Shown here piece after piece: positions 1 through 7,825 of a stretch of 64,000 bases of DNA. The DNA is taken from positions 1-64,000 of the forward strand of contig NZ_SRYG01000007.1 of the NCBI RefSeq assembly GCF_004793885.1, in the 5' to 3' direction. The first letter of the stretch is position 1. Each line of letters opens with the position of its first letter. The notes beneath the pieces were generated by a model. That model was given only the letters and a program-made list of their open reading frames with translations, searched no databases and was not told where the DNA came from. The position numbers and the translations under genes are program-made. This stretch comes from Dubosiella muris. Its GTDB lineage: Bacteria > Bacillota_I > Bacilli_A > Erysipelotrichales > Erysipelotrichaceae.

Positions 1-32
1 TCCTTTTTTTATTTCGGGAGCCGGATATTTTT

Positions 33-986
33 TTACTTACCCGTTACAGCCCCTTCCTGCTCCTTGTTTAAATCCGAAAACAAGTCGTTTCGATACACGC
101 CATCCTCGATGAGTTTTTCAAACGAGGCGACGACTTGCGGCTTGTCCTCCTTGAACGTCACGCCAAACCATTTGTCGTTGGTTTGCAGCACTTTCACGTC
201 AAACTCCCCTTTTGGCAATTCCTGCCCGATAAAGATCGGCAGCAAAAACTCCGCGCTGTTCTCGTTGCCTTTGTTTTGCTCGAAAAAGTCGACAAATCCT
301 TTGGAAAGCCGGTCGACAAATTCCGGTGTCAAGCCCCACATGTTCATCGAAACGAACGAATCGAGATCCAGCGGCTTGCCATCCGCCTCGGCGCCGTCCT
401 TCGTTTTGACGATGTTCTTCGTTTCCTGGACATCAACCAGTTCCATGTTGTCGTTCACCTTGCAAATGCCGCGGGTCACGCCGCCAAAATCCGACAACGT
501 GTTTTTTAACAAAAATCCCGCCATGCAGTAATGATCCGGATGCTTCGGATCGTAGTGCTGCAGGAAATTTTGGATCGCGACGAACGCCTCCTTGCCATAG
601 TAGTCGTCCGCGTTGATGACGACAAACGGCTCCTGAATCAATTCGCGGCACGCCAAAACCGCTTGTCCGGTTCCCCATGGCTTTTTCCGCTCCCCAACCG
701 GCTGGATTCCATCCGGCAGATCCGTCAGGGACTGGTACGCGTATTGGACTTCTACCCCGTGCTGCGCACACATTTTTTCGATTCGGTCGCCAATGACCTC
801 CATAAAGTCCGGTTCGATGTCCTTTCGAATAATAAAGATGATTTTATTGAAACCGGCTTCGATCGCGTCGTGGATCGAATAATCCATGATGATTTCGCCG
901 TTTGGTCCCACGCCTTCCAGCTGCTTGATCCCGCCGCCATAGCGCGACCCCAGACCGGCAGCCATAATGACTAACGCTGTTTTCAT
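33..986 (-). CDS. Sugar-phosphate nucleotidyltransferase family protein
   Basis: A 317-residue NTP-transferase-fold protein. The N-terminus carries the nucleotide-binding signature MAAGLGSRYGG (residues 8-18), the G-x-G-x-R loop of sugar-1-phosphate nucleotidyltransferases. VINADDYYG, near residue 125, supplies the metal-binding aspartates. The substrate cannot be read from the sequence; enzymes of this kind activate a sugar phosphate with NTP for glycan or wall precursors. It is the last gene of the hisS-aspS-pyruvate kinase-like operon, with its ATG 4 nt after the preceding stop, so it should be under the same T-box control. Family confident, substrate unknown. Confidence 0.8.
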   Translation of the reverse strand: MKTALVIMAAGLGSRYGGGIKQLEGVGPNGEIIMDYSIHDAIEAGFNKIIFIIRKDIEPDFMEVIGDRIEKMCAQHGVEVQYAYQSLTDLPDGIQPVGERKKPWGTGQAVLACRELIQEPFVVINADDYYGKEAFVAIQNFLQHYDPKHPDHYCMAGFLLKNTLSDFGGVTRGICKVNDNMELVDVQETKNIVKTKDGAEADGKPLDLDSFVSMNMWGLTPEFVDRLSKGFVDFFEQNKGNENSAEFLLPIFIGQELPKGEFDVKVLQTNDKWFGVTFKEDKPQVVASFEKLIEDGVYRNDLFSDLNKEQEGAVTGK

Positions 987-990
987 GTTC

Positions 991-1986
991 TCATTTCTCC
1001 TTCCTCGTATATTGTACCGTATTTTTTACGATATCGGTAAAAATTTTCATCGCCCGCTGCGCGTTTTTACTATTGGCGACTTCTCCCGTCAACATGATCG
1101 AGGAGGCGCCATCGTACACCGCGTGAAAGACATCGTTGACTTCTGCGCGTGTCGGAACCGGCCGCTCGATCATCGAGTCAAGCATTTGCGTCACGACCAT
1201 ATACGGTTTGCCGGCCGCCTTGCAGCGGCGCTCGATGTCGTGCTGGACGATTGGAATCCAGTCCAAGCCGACCGCGTTGGCCAAATCGCCCCGGGCGATG
1301 ACGATTTCATCGCAAACCGGAAAAAGAGATTCCAGATTTTTCCATCCGCTTTCGCTTTCGATTTTGGCATACACTTTCACATTCGCCCCGAATCGGTCCA
1401 GCGTTTCCCTGACCTTGACCAAATCGCTGGCGTCCCGCACAAACGGCTGCATGACGCTATCGACGCCAAACGCCTTGATTTGCCGGATGTTTTCGAGATC
1501 CTCGGCGCAAAGCGGCGGCTGGCAAAGCTCCTTGTGCTCGATCGCGACGCTTTTGTTCGATGTCAGCTTGCCGCCCAAAATGATCTCACCATCGAAAAAG
1601 CCTTCCCCGACCCGTTTGACCTCGGCTAAAATCTTGCCGTCATCCAGCAGCACGCGGTCGCCTTTTTCAGCGGCGGACAGCACGACAGGCGGCACCGGAA
1701 TGCGCTCGCCAAAACGCACAATGTCTCCACACAGCAAATGGATCCCGTTTTCGATGCGGCCGACCCGAAGCTCCGGCCCTTTCATGTCAATCAAGAGCTC
1801 GACTTTTTTTCCGGTTTTTTGCTCCGCGAGCCGCAGCGCCTCGATCCATTCACGGCTTTGTTCCAGGGAGGAATGGGAAAGATTGAGCCGGATGCCCGTC
1901 ATTCCAAGACGGATCATCGCCTCGATTTGCCCGCACGTGTGAAGCGTCGGGCCAAATGTCCCGAAAACCCGCACTTCGTTTGCCAT
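991..1986 (-). CDS. Pyruvate kinase-like protein lacking the C-terminal domain
   Basis: 331 residues; ordinary bacterial pyruvate kinases are about 470-590. The A domain (TIM barrel) looks complete: R33 and N35 in GIRLNLSH, D68 in DMKGPE, K208 and E210 in YAKIE, ARGDL at 231-235, T266 in TQMLDSM, and PTRAEV near 279. A reduced B domain fills about residues 76-155. The allosteric C domain is absent because the protein ends just after MLTGEVA and one helix. I start at MANEVRV because this ATG overlaps the aspS stop (TAATG); an upstream extension would run through aspS. All phosphoryl-transfer residues are present, so activity on PEP/pyruvate or a related enolate is plausible but unproven. A full-length pyruvate kinase may lie elsewhere. 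Confidence 0.8.
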   Translation of the reverse strand: MANEVRVFGTFGPTLHTCGQIEAMIRLGMTGIRLNLSHSSLEQSREWIEALRLAEQKTGKKVELLIDMKGPELRVGRIENGIHLLCGDIVRFGERIPVPPVVLSAAEKGDRVLLDDGKILAEVKRVGEGFFDGEIILGGKLTSNKSVAIEHKELCQPPLCAEDLENIRQIKAFGVDSVMQPFVRDASDLVKVRETLDRFGANVKVYAKIESESGWKNLESLFPVCDEIVIARGDLANAVGLDWIPIVQHDIERRCKAAGKPYMVVTQMLDSMIERPVPTRAEVNDVFHAVYDGASSIMLTGEVANSKNAQRAMKIFTDIVKNTVQYTRKEK

Positions 1987-3716
1987 TATTCTTTTTCCGT
2001 CACGGCGATGTGGAGCTCGTCCAGCTGCTTTGGATCCACCGGCGTCGGCGCTTTGGACATCGGGCATTTCGCGGCCGCGTTTTTCGGGAAGGCGATCACG
2101 TCGCGAATCGAATCCGTTTCCGCCAAAATCATGGCGACCCGGTCAAACCCGAGCGCCAGTCCTCCATGCGGAGGCGTTCCGTACTGGAAGGCGTCCACGA
2201 AGAAACCGAACTTGTTTTGAATGTCCTCGTCGCTCAAGCCAAGAATCTTGAAAATCTTCTTTTGCAAGTCGTTGTCGTAAATCCGCATGCTGCCTCCGCC
2301 CAACTCGTATCCGTTCAGGATGATGTCGTAGGCGTTGGTCTTCACTTTGGAAGGATCCGTGTCAAGCAGCGGCAAGTCTTCTGTTTTCGGCATCGTGAAC
2401 GGATGGTGCTCGCTCACGTAGCGACCTTCCTCCTCGCTCCATTCGAACATCGGGAAATCCACGACCCAAAGAAACGAGAACTCGTCGTTTTTCTTCAACC
2501 CTTTTTGCCGGGCGATTTCGCTGCGCAGTGCGCCAAGCGCCGTGCAGGCCTTTCGCCATGTGTCCGCCACGATAAAGATCGTGTCGCCGTCTTTTGCGCC
2601 CATAGTTGCAATGAGCGCCTTTTCGTCGTCGTCGCTAAAAAACTTGCGGGCCGGTCCCGACAGGACGCCATCCTGCATTTTGAAAACGACCAGTCCCTTG
2701 CCGCCGTTTTTCTTCACAAGGTCGGTTAGCTTTTTCACTTCCTTGTTGGAAGCGTGGAAGTCGTCCGCCAAAAAGCCTTTGATCGTTTCCGCCGACTGGA
2801 AGACTGGAAACTCGATTCCTTTGCATTGCTCGGTCAAGTCTTCAAACACCATGCCAAACCGGTTGTCCGGCTTGTCGGATCCGTATTTGTTCATGGCCTC
2901 GTCCCAGGTCAGCTTCAAAAACGGACGTTCGACTTCGATGCCTTTGACTTCCCGCATCGTCTTGCACAGCATTTCCTCGGTGAAATCCATGATTTCCTGC
3001 TCGCTTAAAAACGACGTTTCAATATCGACCTGGGTAAAGTCCGTCTGGCGGTCCGCCCGCAAATCCTCGTCGCGGAAGCAGCGCGCGAACTGATAGTACT
3101 TGTCGAGTCCCGCGATCATGAGCAGCTGCTTGTACAGCTGCGGCGACTGCGGCAAAGCGTAAAACGATCCGGGATGGACGCGGCTAGGCACCAAGTAGTC
3201 GCGCGCGCCTTCCGGCGTCGATTTGCCAAGCATTGGCGTTTCCACTTCCAAAAAACCGTGGTTGTCTAAATAGTCGCGCAAGGAGCGGCTGACCGCGTGG
3301 CGGGTTTTCAGCCGCTGCTGCATGATCGGACGACGAAGATCCAGATAGCGGTATTCCATCCGCGTGTCCTCAAGCGCGTCGGTTTCATCCGCGATGATGA
3401 GCGGTGTCGTCTTGGCGGTGTTGATGATATTCACCTTGTCAACGAGAACTTCGATCGCTCCGGTTGGCATGGCGGGATTGGGATCCTTTCGCTTTTCCAC
3501 GACGCCTTCGACTTGAATGACGTACTCGTTTCGCACGTCTTTGACTTCCGGCGCGATTTGCTCGTCAAACACAAGCTGGCAAATGCCCGTCGTGTCCCGT
3601 AGGTCGATAAAGCAAAGCTGCCCGAAATTTCTTTTTTTGGAAACCCAGCCGACAAGCTGCACCCGCTCGCCGACGTTGGCTTCCCGCAATGTTCCATTGT
3701 ATTTCGTTCTGTACAT
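1986..3716 (-). CDS. aspS: Aspartate--tRNA ligase
   Basis: 576 residues, the normal size for bacterial AspRS. An N-terminal OB-fold anticodon-binding domain (about 1-110) precedes the class II core. Motif 2 is read as CFRDEDLRADRQ.DFTQ near residue 215, motif 3 as GLALGFDRVAMI near 530, and the insert of about 120 residues between them is the GAD domain typical of bacterial enzymes. It charges tRNA-Asp in the cytoplasm. The gene starts 3 nt after the hisS stop, the usual Bacillota hisS-aspS pair, and lies downstream of the same T-box. Confidence 0.97.
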   Translation of the reverse strand: MYRTKYNGTLREANVGERVQLVGWVSKKRNFGQLCFIDLRDTTGICQLVFDEQIAPEVKDVRNEYVIQVEGVVEKRKDPNPAMPTGAIEVLVDKVNIINTAKTTPLIIADETDALEDTRMEYRYLDLRRPIMQQRLKTRHAVSRSLRDYLDNHGFLEVETPMLGKSTPEGARDYLVPSRVHPGSFYALPQSPQLYKQLLMIAGLDKYYQFARCFRDEDLRADRQTDFTQVDIETSFLSEQEIMDFTEEMLCKTMREVKGIEVERPFLKLTWDEAMNKYGSDKPDNRFGMVFEDLTEQCKGIEFPVFQSAETIKGFLADDFHASNKEVKKLTDLVKKNGGKGLVVFKMQDGVLSGPARKFFSDDDEKALIATMGAKDGDTIFIVADTWRKACTALGALRSEIARQKGLKKNDEFSFLWVVDFPMFEWSEEEGRYVSEHHPFTMPKTEDLPLLDTDPSKVKTNAYDIILNGYELGGGSMRIYDNDLQKKIFKILGLSDEDIQNKFGFFVDAFQYGTPPHGGLALGFDRVAMILAETDSIRDVIAFPKNAAAKCPMSKAPTPVDPKQLDELHIAVTEKE

Positions 3717-3719
3717 CGT

Positions 3720-5042
3720 TTATTCCTCCTCGTGTTCGTGATGGTGATGATGGTGTTCTTCTTCCTCTTCCACCAGCTGCCGGTCCAGGAAAGCGACCAT
3801 GTCCGCCACCGGAATGTTAACTTGTTCCCGTTTTTCAAGCAGTTTGATTGTCACGCTTTGTTCTTCCATTTCCTTGCTGCCAATCAAAAAGGCGGTTTTG
3901 GCGTGCTTGCGGTCGACCGTTTTGAACTGGCCTTTGAACGAGCGCCCGATCAAGTCCATTTCGCTGCGATAGCCATACGCGCGCAGCTCCGTCAGCACTT
4001 CAAACGCGTACCCGCGCGCTTCTTTGTCCAGAACCATGACATAGGCGTCCAGACCGTTGTCTTCTTCCAAATTGATGCCTTCGGCTTCCAAAGCGATCAG
4101 CAGCCGTTCCATTCCAAGCGCCCAGCCGATGCCGCTCATGCCTTCCGGTCCGCCAAAATACGGGATCAAGCCATCGTAGCGACCGCCGGCAAGCACAGTG
4201 GACTGCGCGCCCATTTCCTTGTTCAGCGACACGATTTCAAACACGGTATGCGTATAGTAGTCCAGGCCGCGGACGAGCTTGCTGTCGATCTCGTATGGAA
4301 TGTCCAGCTGTTCCAGCGCCTGGCAAACCGTGTCAAAATAACGCCGGCTTTCCTCGTTGAGATAGTCGGCCATGCGCGGCGCGTCTTTCATGCATTCCTT
4401 GTCGTGGTCGATTTTGCAGTCCAGAAGCCGGAGTGGATTTTGTTCGTAGCGACGTTTGCAGTCCGCGCAAAGATCACCGACATACGGCGCAAAGTATTCC
4501 CGCAGCGCGTTGCGGTACGCGGCCCGGCTCTCGTCGTCGCCCAAGGTGTTCAGCAGCACTTTGATGTCGTTAAGACCGAGCGCTTTCAAAATCGAATACG
4601 CCAGGACGATGACTTCGACATCCGCGTATGGATCTTTAACACCAAGCGACTCGACGCCAAACTGGTTGAAGAGCCGCAGCCGTCCTTTTTGCGGCCGCTC
4701 GTGCCGTGCCATCGGCCCCATATAGTACATTTTGATTGGCAAATCGGGATCGGCGTACATTTTGTTTTCGACAAAGCTGCGCACAACGCCCGCCGTTCCT
4801 TCCGGGCGCAGCGTCAGCGACGTGCTCGAGTTGGCGAGCTGGAACGTGTACATTTCCTTGTTGACCATGTCGCTGGAGTCGTTGTCCCGCTTGAACACGT
4901 TCGTGTGTTCAAAAAACGGGGTGCGAATTTCGTTGAATCCATACAAATAGCAGAAATGACGAAGCGTCTGCTCCAGCGCCTGCCATTTGGATGAGGAGGC
5001 GGGCAGGATATCCTGCGTGCCTCGAGGGATCTGGTAGCTCAT
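3720..5042 (-). CDS. hisS: Histidine--tRNA ligase with a natural poly-His tail
   Basis: 440 residues, class II synthetase. Recognisable elements are GTQDILP at the N-terminus, motif 2 with RPEGTAGVVR, the histidine-specific LVRGLDYYTHTVFEI, AGGRYDGL, and a C-terminal anticodon-binding domain. The chain ends in an acidic/histidine tail, EEEEEHHHHHHEHEEE, with six consecutive His and a seventh two residues later, absent from typical HisRS. Start ATG is preceded by AGGAGG. The gene is the first of a four-gene operon behind a T-box leader, so transcription should rise when tRNA-His is uncharged. The His-rich tail makes full-length translation itself histidine-demanding. Confidence 0.97.
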   Translation of the reverse strand: MSYQIPRGTQDILPASSSKWQALEQTLRHFCYLYGFNEIRTPFFEHTNVFKRDNDSSDMVNKEMYTFQLANSSTSLTLRPEGTAGVVRSFVENKMYADPDLPIKMYYMGPMARHERPQKGRLRLFNQFGVESLGVKDPYADVEVIVLAYSILKALGLNDIKVLLNTLGDDESRAAYRNALREYFAPYVGDLCADCKRRYEQNPLRLLDCKIDHDKECMKDAPRMADYLNEESRRYFDTVCQALEQLDIPYEIDSKLVRGLDYYTHTVFEIVSLNKEMGAQSTVLAGGRYDGLIPYFGGPEGMSGIGWALGMERLLIALEAEGINLEEDNGLDAYVMVLDKEARGYAFEVLTELRAYGYRSEMDLIGRSFKGQFKTVDRKHAKTAFLIGSKEMEEQSVTIKLLEKREQVNIPVADMVAFLDRQLVEEEEEHHHHHHEHEEE

Positions 5043-5060
5043 TTTTTATTTTCCTCCTAT

Positions 5061-5272
5061 AAAAAAAAGCGCCCGAAAACGATATAAGGACGCGGTTGCG
5101 CGGTGCCACCTTATTTCTTACGTTTTGTAAGCGCTCTAGTCTTAACGCGACGAACGATCAGGCATTTCCTCCTGATTCCTCCAAAGTGTCCCGTTTCCAT
5201 TTGTGTTGAAATGTCTCAGCGTCCCATTTCTCTCTGTGAACACGCCTGGATCCGTCTCTTTTTCATTGGATC
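5061..5272 (-). promoter_or_regulatory. T-box riboswitch leader of hisS operon
   Basis: Reading the minus strand, the conserved T-box AAGGTGGCACCGCG lies at 5117-5104. It is followed by a GC-rich terminator: arms GCGTCC/GGGCGC with eight Ts, about 5061-5094. It ends just upstream of the hisS Shine-Dalgarno. Upstream are AGAGAG and GCTGAGA elements typical of Stem I. A CAC triplet at 5188-5186, in GGGACACTTTGG, is a candidate histidine specifier. T-box and terminator are seen directly; the specifier assignment is tentative because Stem I was not folded by computation. Confidence 0.9.
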
Positions 5273-5278
5273 GTATTT

Positions 5279-6007
5279 TTAGTCATCTAAGTTGCTGACG
5301 TTGTGGTAAACGTTTTGCACGTCGTCCACGTCGTCGAGAAGAGTGACAAGACGTTTGAACAAGTCTTTGTCTTCCCCTTCGAGTTCCACGGTTTCGTTTG
5401 GAACCATTTTATCTTCAAGTACGAGGAATTTCACATCCGGAATCAGCTCTTCCACGACGGTTTTCGCGTCGTCGAGCTGGTTAGGATCCACGGTGATCGT
5501 CATGTATCCGTCTTCGATTTCGACATCGTTCAAGTCGATGTCGTGTTCGATCATGGCGTCCATCATCGCCTCCTCGTCGGCGTATTCGATGACGATGACG
5601 CCAAGATGCTCGTAGCCAAAGGAAACCGAGCCGCCCACACCGAGTTTGGCGTGGCTCTTGTTGAAGCAGGCGCGCAGGTTCGCGATCGTCCGATTGGCGT
5701 TGTCGGTCAGACAGTCGATAATGATCGTGCTTCCGCCACCGGAACCAAATCCTTCGTACCGGGCGGAGGAGAAGTTTTCATCCGCGCTCGATTTCGCCTT
5801 GTCAATCGCCCGCTTGATAACGTCCGCCGGCACGTTGTTGGCCTTGGCGCGCTCAATGGCTTTTTTCAAAGTCTGGTTCATGTCCGGATTCGGATCCCCG
5901 TTTTTGGCGGCGACCAGGATCTCTTTCGAATATCTAGAATATACTTTTGCTTTTTGATTGGCCGTTTTCTGCATCGCGGCAGCACGGACCTCAAAGTGTC
6001 TTCCCAT
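5279..6007 (-). CDS. yebC: YebC/PmpR-family transcription/translation regulator
   Basis: 242 residues, the normal family length, beginning MGRHFEVRA and containing the hallmark KNGDPNPDMNQTLKKAIERAK and the glycine-rich RYEGFGSGGGSTIIID stretch. The family includes DNA-binding regulators and, in Bacillota, proteins that relieve ribosome stalling at polyproline motifs; which role applies here cannot be told. It follows phoH by about 50 nt with its own Shine-Dalgarno (GAAAGGTGAG), and its end abuts the hisS T-box leader. Confidence 0.93.
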   Translation of the reverse strand: MGRHFEVRAAAMQKTANQKAKVYSRYSKEILVAAKNGDPNPDMNQTLKKAIERAKANNVPADVIKRAIDKAKSSADENFSSARYEGFGSGGGSTIIIDCLTDNANRTIANLRACFNKSHAKLGVGGSVSFGYEHLGVIVIEYADEEAMMDAMIEHDIDLNDVEIEDGYMTITVDPNQLDDAKTVVEELIPDVKFLVLEDKMVPNETVELEGEDKDLFKRLVTLLDDVDDVQNVYHNVSNLDD

Positions 6008-6056
6008 ACTATCTCACCTTTCACTAATTTTTTTCAGTATACCAGTTGAATCGACT

Positions 6057-7004
6057 TTATTCAACTTTCGCATAGCGCTCAATGATCTTTTGAACGAGTG
6101 GATTGCGGACGACGTCGCTGTCATGCAGGTGGACGATCTCGATTCCTTCGATTCCTTCCAAAATCTCGCACGCCTGCGTCAGGCCGGAGTCCTTTTTTCG
6201 AATCAGGTCGATTTGGGTGATATCGCCGGTCACGATCATTTTCGCGTTGCGCCCCATTCGCGTCAAAAACATTTTCATTTGCGCTTTCGTCGTGTTTTGC
6301 GCCTCATCCAGGATAACGATCGCATCGTTAAGCGTCCGTCCGCGCATAAACGCGAGCGGCGCGATTTCGATGATTTCCTTTTCCAAATACTTTTCGACGA
6401 TTTCCGCGCCAAGCATTTCGTTGAGGGCGTCATACAGCGGCCGAAGATACGGATCGACTTTTTCCTTCATGTCGCCGGGCAAAAAGCCAAGCGACTCCCC
6501 GGCCTCGACGGCGGGTCTGGTCAATATGATCTTCTCCACTTTTTCTTTTTTCAGTTCCGAAACGGCATAGGCTACCGCAAGATACGTCTTTCCTGTTCCC
6601 GCCACACCGGTCGAAAAGACGATGTTGTTGTTTTCCAATGCGCTGCAAAGGATCGTCTGGCCGATCGTTTTCGGATAAATCAATTTCCCGCTCTTCGTTT
6701 TGACAACCGGTGCGTCGCGCTTGATCGAGAATGTCTTCAATTCTCCCTTTTTCGCCAAATCGCATAAATACAGCACGTCGCTTTCCGATAACCGGCCGCG
6801 ATCCTGAATGCGTTCCAGGCACTTTTCGATCACGAGTTCGATTGCGGGCGCGAGCGCCTCTTCCACTTTGATTTTCTGCGCGCGGACGACGACTTCCGTA
6901 TCGAAAGCCTTCTCGATAGCGCGGATATGGCAATCATGAGAGCCGATCAGCGTCTGCATGTCGTCAAAAGAATACCCGGAATAGTCCAATGTTTGATAAG
7001 ACAA
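6057..7004 (-). CDS. phoH: PhoH family ATPase
   Basis: 315 residues from the TTG start I prefer. The P-loop is GVAGTGKTYLA and Walker B is VILDEAQNTT, the arrangement of PhoH/YbeZ proteins; these RNA-associated ATPases sit next to ybeY in many Bacillota, though no ybeY is adjacent here. A longer TTG-initiated frame exists to 7025. However, GGAGG at 7015-7011 lies 6 nt before the TTG at 7004 and would be inside the longer frame, so the shorter start is favoured. The gene lies beyond the rpsU terminator and is probably read by partial read-through. Confidence 0.92.
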   Translation of the reverse strand: MSYQTLDYSGYSFDDMQTLIGSHDCHIRAIEKAFDTEVVVRAQKIKVEEALAPAIELVIEKCLERIQDRGRLSESDVLYLCDLAKKGELKTFSIKRDAPVVKTKSGKLIYPKTIGQTILCSALENNNIVFSTGVAGTGKTYLAVAYAVSELKKEKVEKIILTRPAVEAGESLGFLPGDMKEKVDPYLRPLYDALNEMLGAEIVEKYLEKEIIEIAPLAFMRGRTLNDAIVILDEAQNTTKAQMKMFLTRMGRNAKMIVTGDITQIDLIRKKDSGLTQACEILEGIEGIEIVHLHDSDVVRNPLVQKIIERYAKVE

Positions 7005-7028
7005 GAAATACCTCCATTTGTGCAACAG

Positions 7029-7054
7029 AAAAAAAATCTGCAGAACTGCAGATT
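7029..7054 (-). terminator. Intrinsic terminator after rpsU
   Basis: Perfect 9-bp hairpin AATCTGCAG/CTGCAGATT with a 2-nt spacer between arms, then a T run. The stem starts inside the rpsU stop codon. It lies between rpsU and phoH and should reduce phoH read-through. Confidence 0.85.
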
Positions 7055-7232
7055 ATTTACCTCTACGAGCTTTGCGTGCAGCTTCAGATTTTAATTTTCT
7101 GCGCACGCCAGGTTTAACGTAAAATTCTCTTTTGCGGGCCTCAGCAAGGGTGCCGTTGCGAGATACTTGACGTTTAAATCTTCTTAAAGCGTCATCTAAT
7201 TGTTCGTTTTCTTTAAGAACAACTTTTGGCAT
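7053..7232 (-). CDS. rpsU: 30S ribosomal protein S21
   Basis: 59 residues, basic: [21 protein letters not shown], then a [19 protein letters not shown]-type C-terminus characteristic of bS21. I start at MPKVV because GGGAGG is 7 nt upstream. A longer in-frame ATG would add 18 residues not found in the family and would begin inside the promoter region. It is preceded by its own promoter and followed directly by a terminator, so it can be made independently of phoH. Confidence 0.97.
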   Translation of the reverse strand: MPKVVLKENEQLDDALRRFKRQVSRNGTLAEARKREFYVKPGVRRKLKSEAARKARRGK

Positions 7233-7266
7233 GAACAAAACCTCCCTTCCCGAGTTGTACATTAAG

Positions 7267-7294
7267 ATTATATCAAGATTTTCCAAGAAAGCAA
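7267..7294 (-). promoter_or_regulatory. Promoter of rpsU
   Basis: Minus strand TTGCTT (7294-7289), 16-nt spacer, TATAAT (7272-7267) with a TG extension (TGATATAAT). The leader before rpsU would be about 28 nt. Confidence 0.75.
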
Positions 7295-7316
7295 GTCCTG
7301 TTTCAAGGAAATTGAT

Positions 7317-7823
7317 TTATTTTTTCAAGAGGCATTCGTAGCCGGTTTCTCTTAAGATCCGCTCCCCCGTATCAAGAGAGTGTACGCCCGCCACCAGATG
7401 AAAGCCGCACCGTTCATAGGCGTGCATGGCGCGTCTATTCCAGTCGACGACAAGAAGCCGCAACGCGACATACCCTTGTTTGGCGGCTTGCGCTTTCGCG
7501 CTCTGAAGCAAACGCTGGCCATCGCCTCGATTCCAGCGCGACGGATGCACACCCATACGCGCCAGCGTGCCACTCTGCTCGCCAGCGTGTTCCCAGGCAA
7601 GATCCGTCTTTTCGCTAGCCGTCAAAACATACACGCCAACGATCTCCTCCCCGGCTTCAAGCACGAAGACGCGCTGGTGGGCGATGTCCTCGTCCACCAT
7701 ACACATCGGATACACGTCGTCCCAAATCGCCTCGCCTGTCGTTTTCATCGCTTCGTGAATGGCGCCATAAAGAGCGCGGATGGCGTCGGAGTCGGCCGGT
7801 TTCGCCTGTCGGATGACTTCCAT
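7317..7823 (-). CDS. GNAT family N-acetyltransferase
   Basis: 168 residues from MEVIRQAKPADSDAIRALY, a typical GNAT beginning. The acetyl-CoA loop region reads MGVHPSRWNRGDGQRLLQSA, followed by ALRLLVVDWNRRAMHAYERCGF, motif B of the fold. The acceptor is unknown. The ATG follows the murE stop by 2 nt, suggesting translational coupling; a longer reading from 7853 would overlap murE. Last gene of the scpA-murE run. Confidence 0.85.
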   Translation of the reverse strand: MEVIRQAKPADSDAIRALYGAIHEAMKTTGEAIWDDVYPMCMVDEDIAHQRVFVLEAGEEIVGVYVLTASEKTDLAWEHAGEQSGTLARMGVHPSRWNRGDGQRLLQSAKAQAAKQGYVALRLLVVDWNRRAMHAYERCGFHLVAGVHSLDTGERILRETGYECLLKK

Positions 7824-7825
7824 TT

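Noticed and set aside
1-32. Terminator after the nucleotidyltransferase gene
   Set aside because: The sequence is T-rich with CCGG/CCCG but forms no convincing stem; nothing else is seen in these bases.
3732-4994. Long plus-strand frame opposite hisS (similar ones opposite murE, infB, nusA and others)
   Set aside because: Antisense frame with His/Arg/Phe-rich unnatural composition; the minus-strand gene is certain.
7005-7025. Seven-residue longer PhoH start
   Set aside because: GGAGG would lie inside the extended coding region, 6 nt before the preferred TTG; the longer start has no Shine-Dalgarno.
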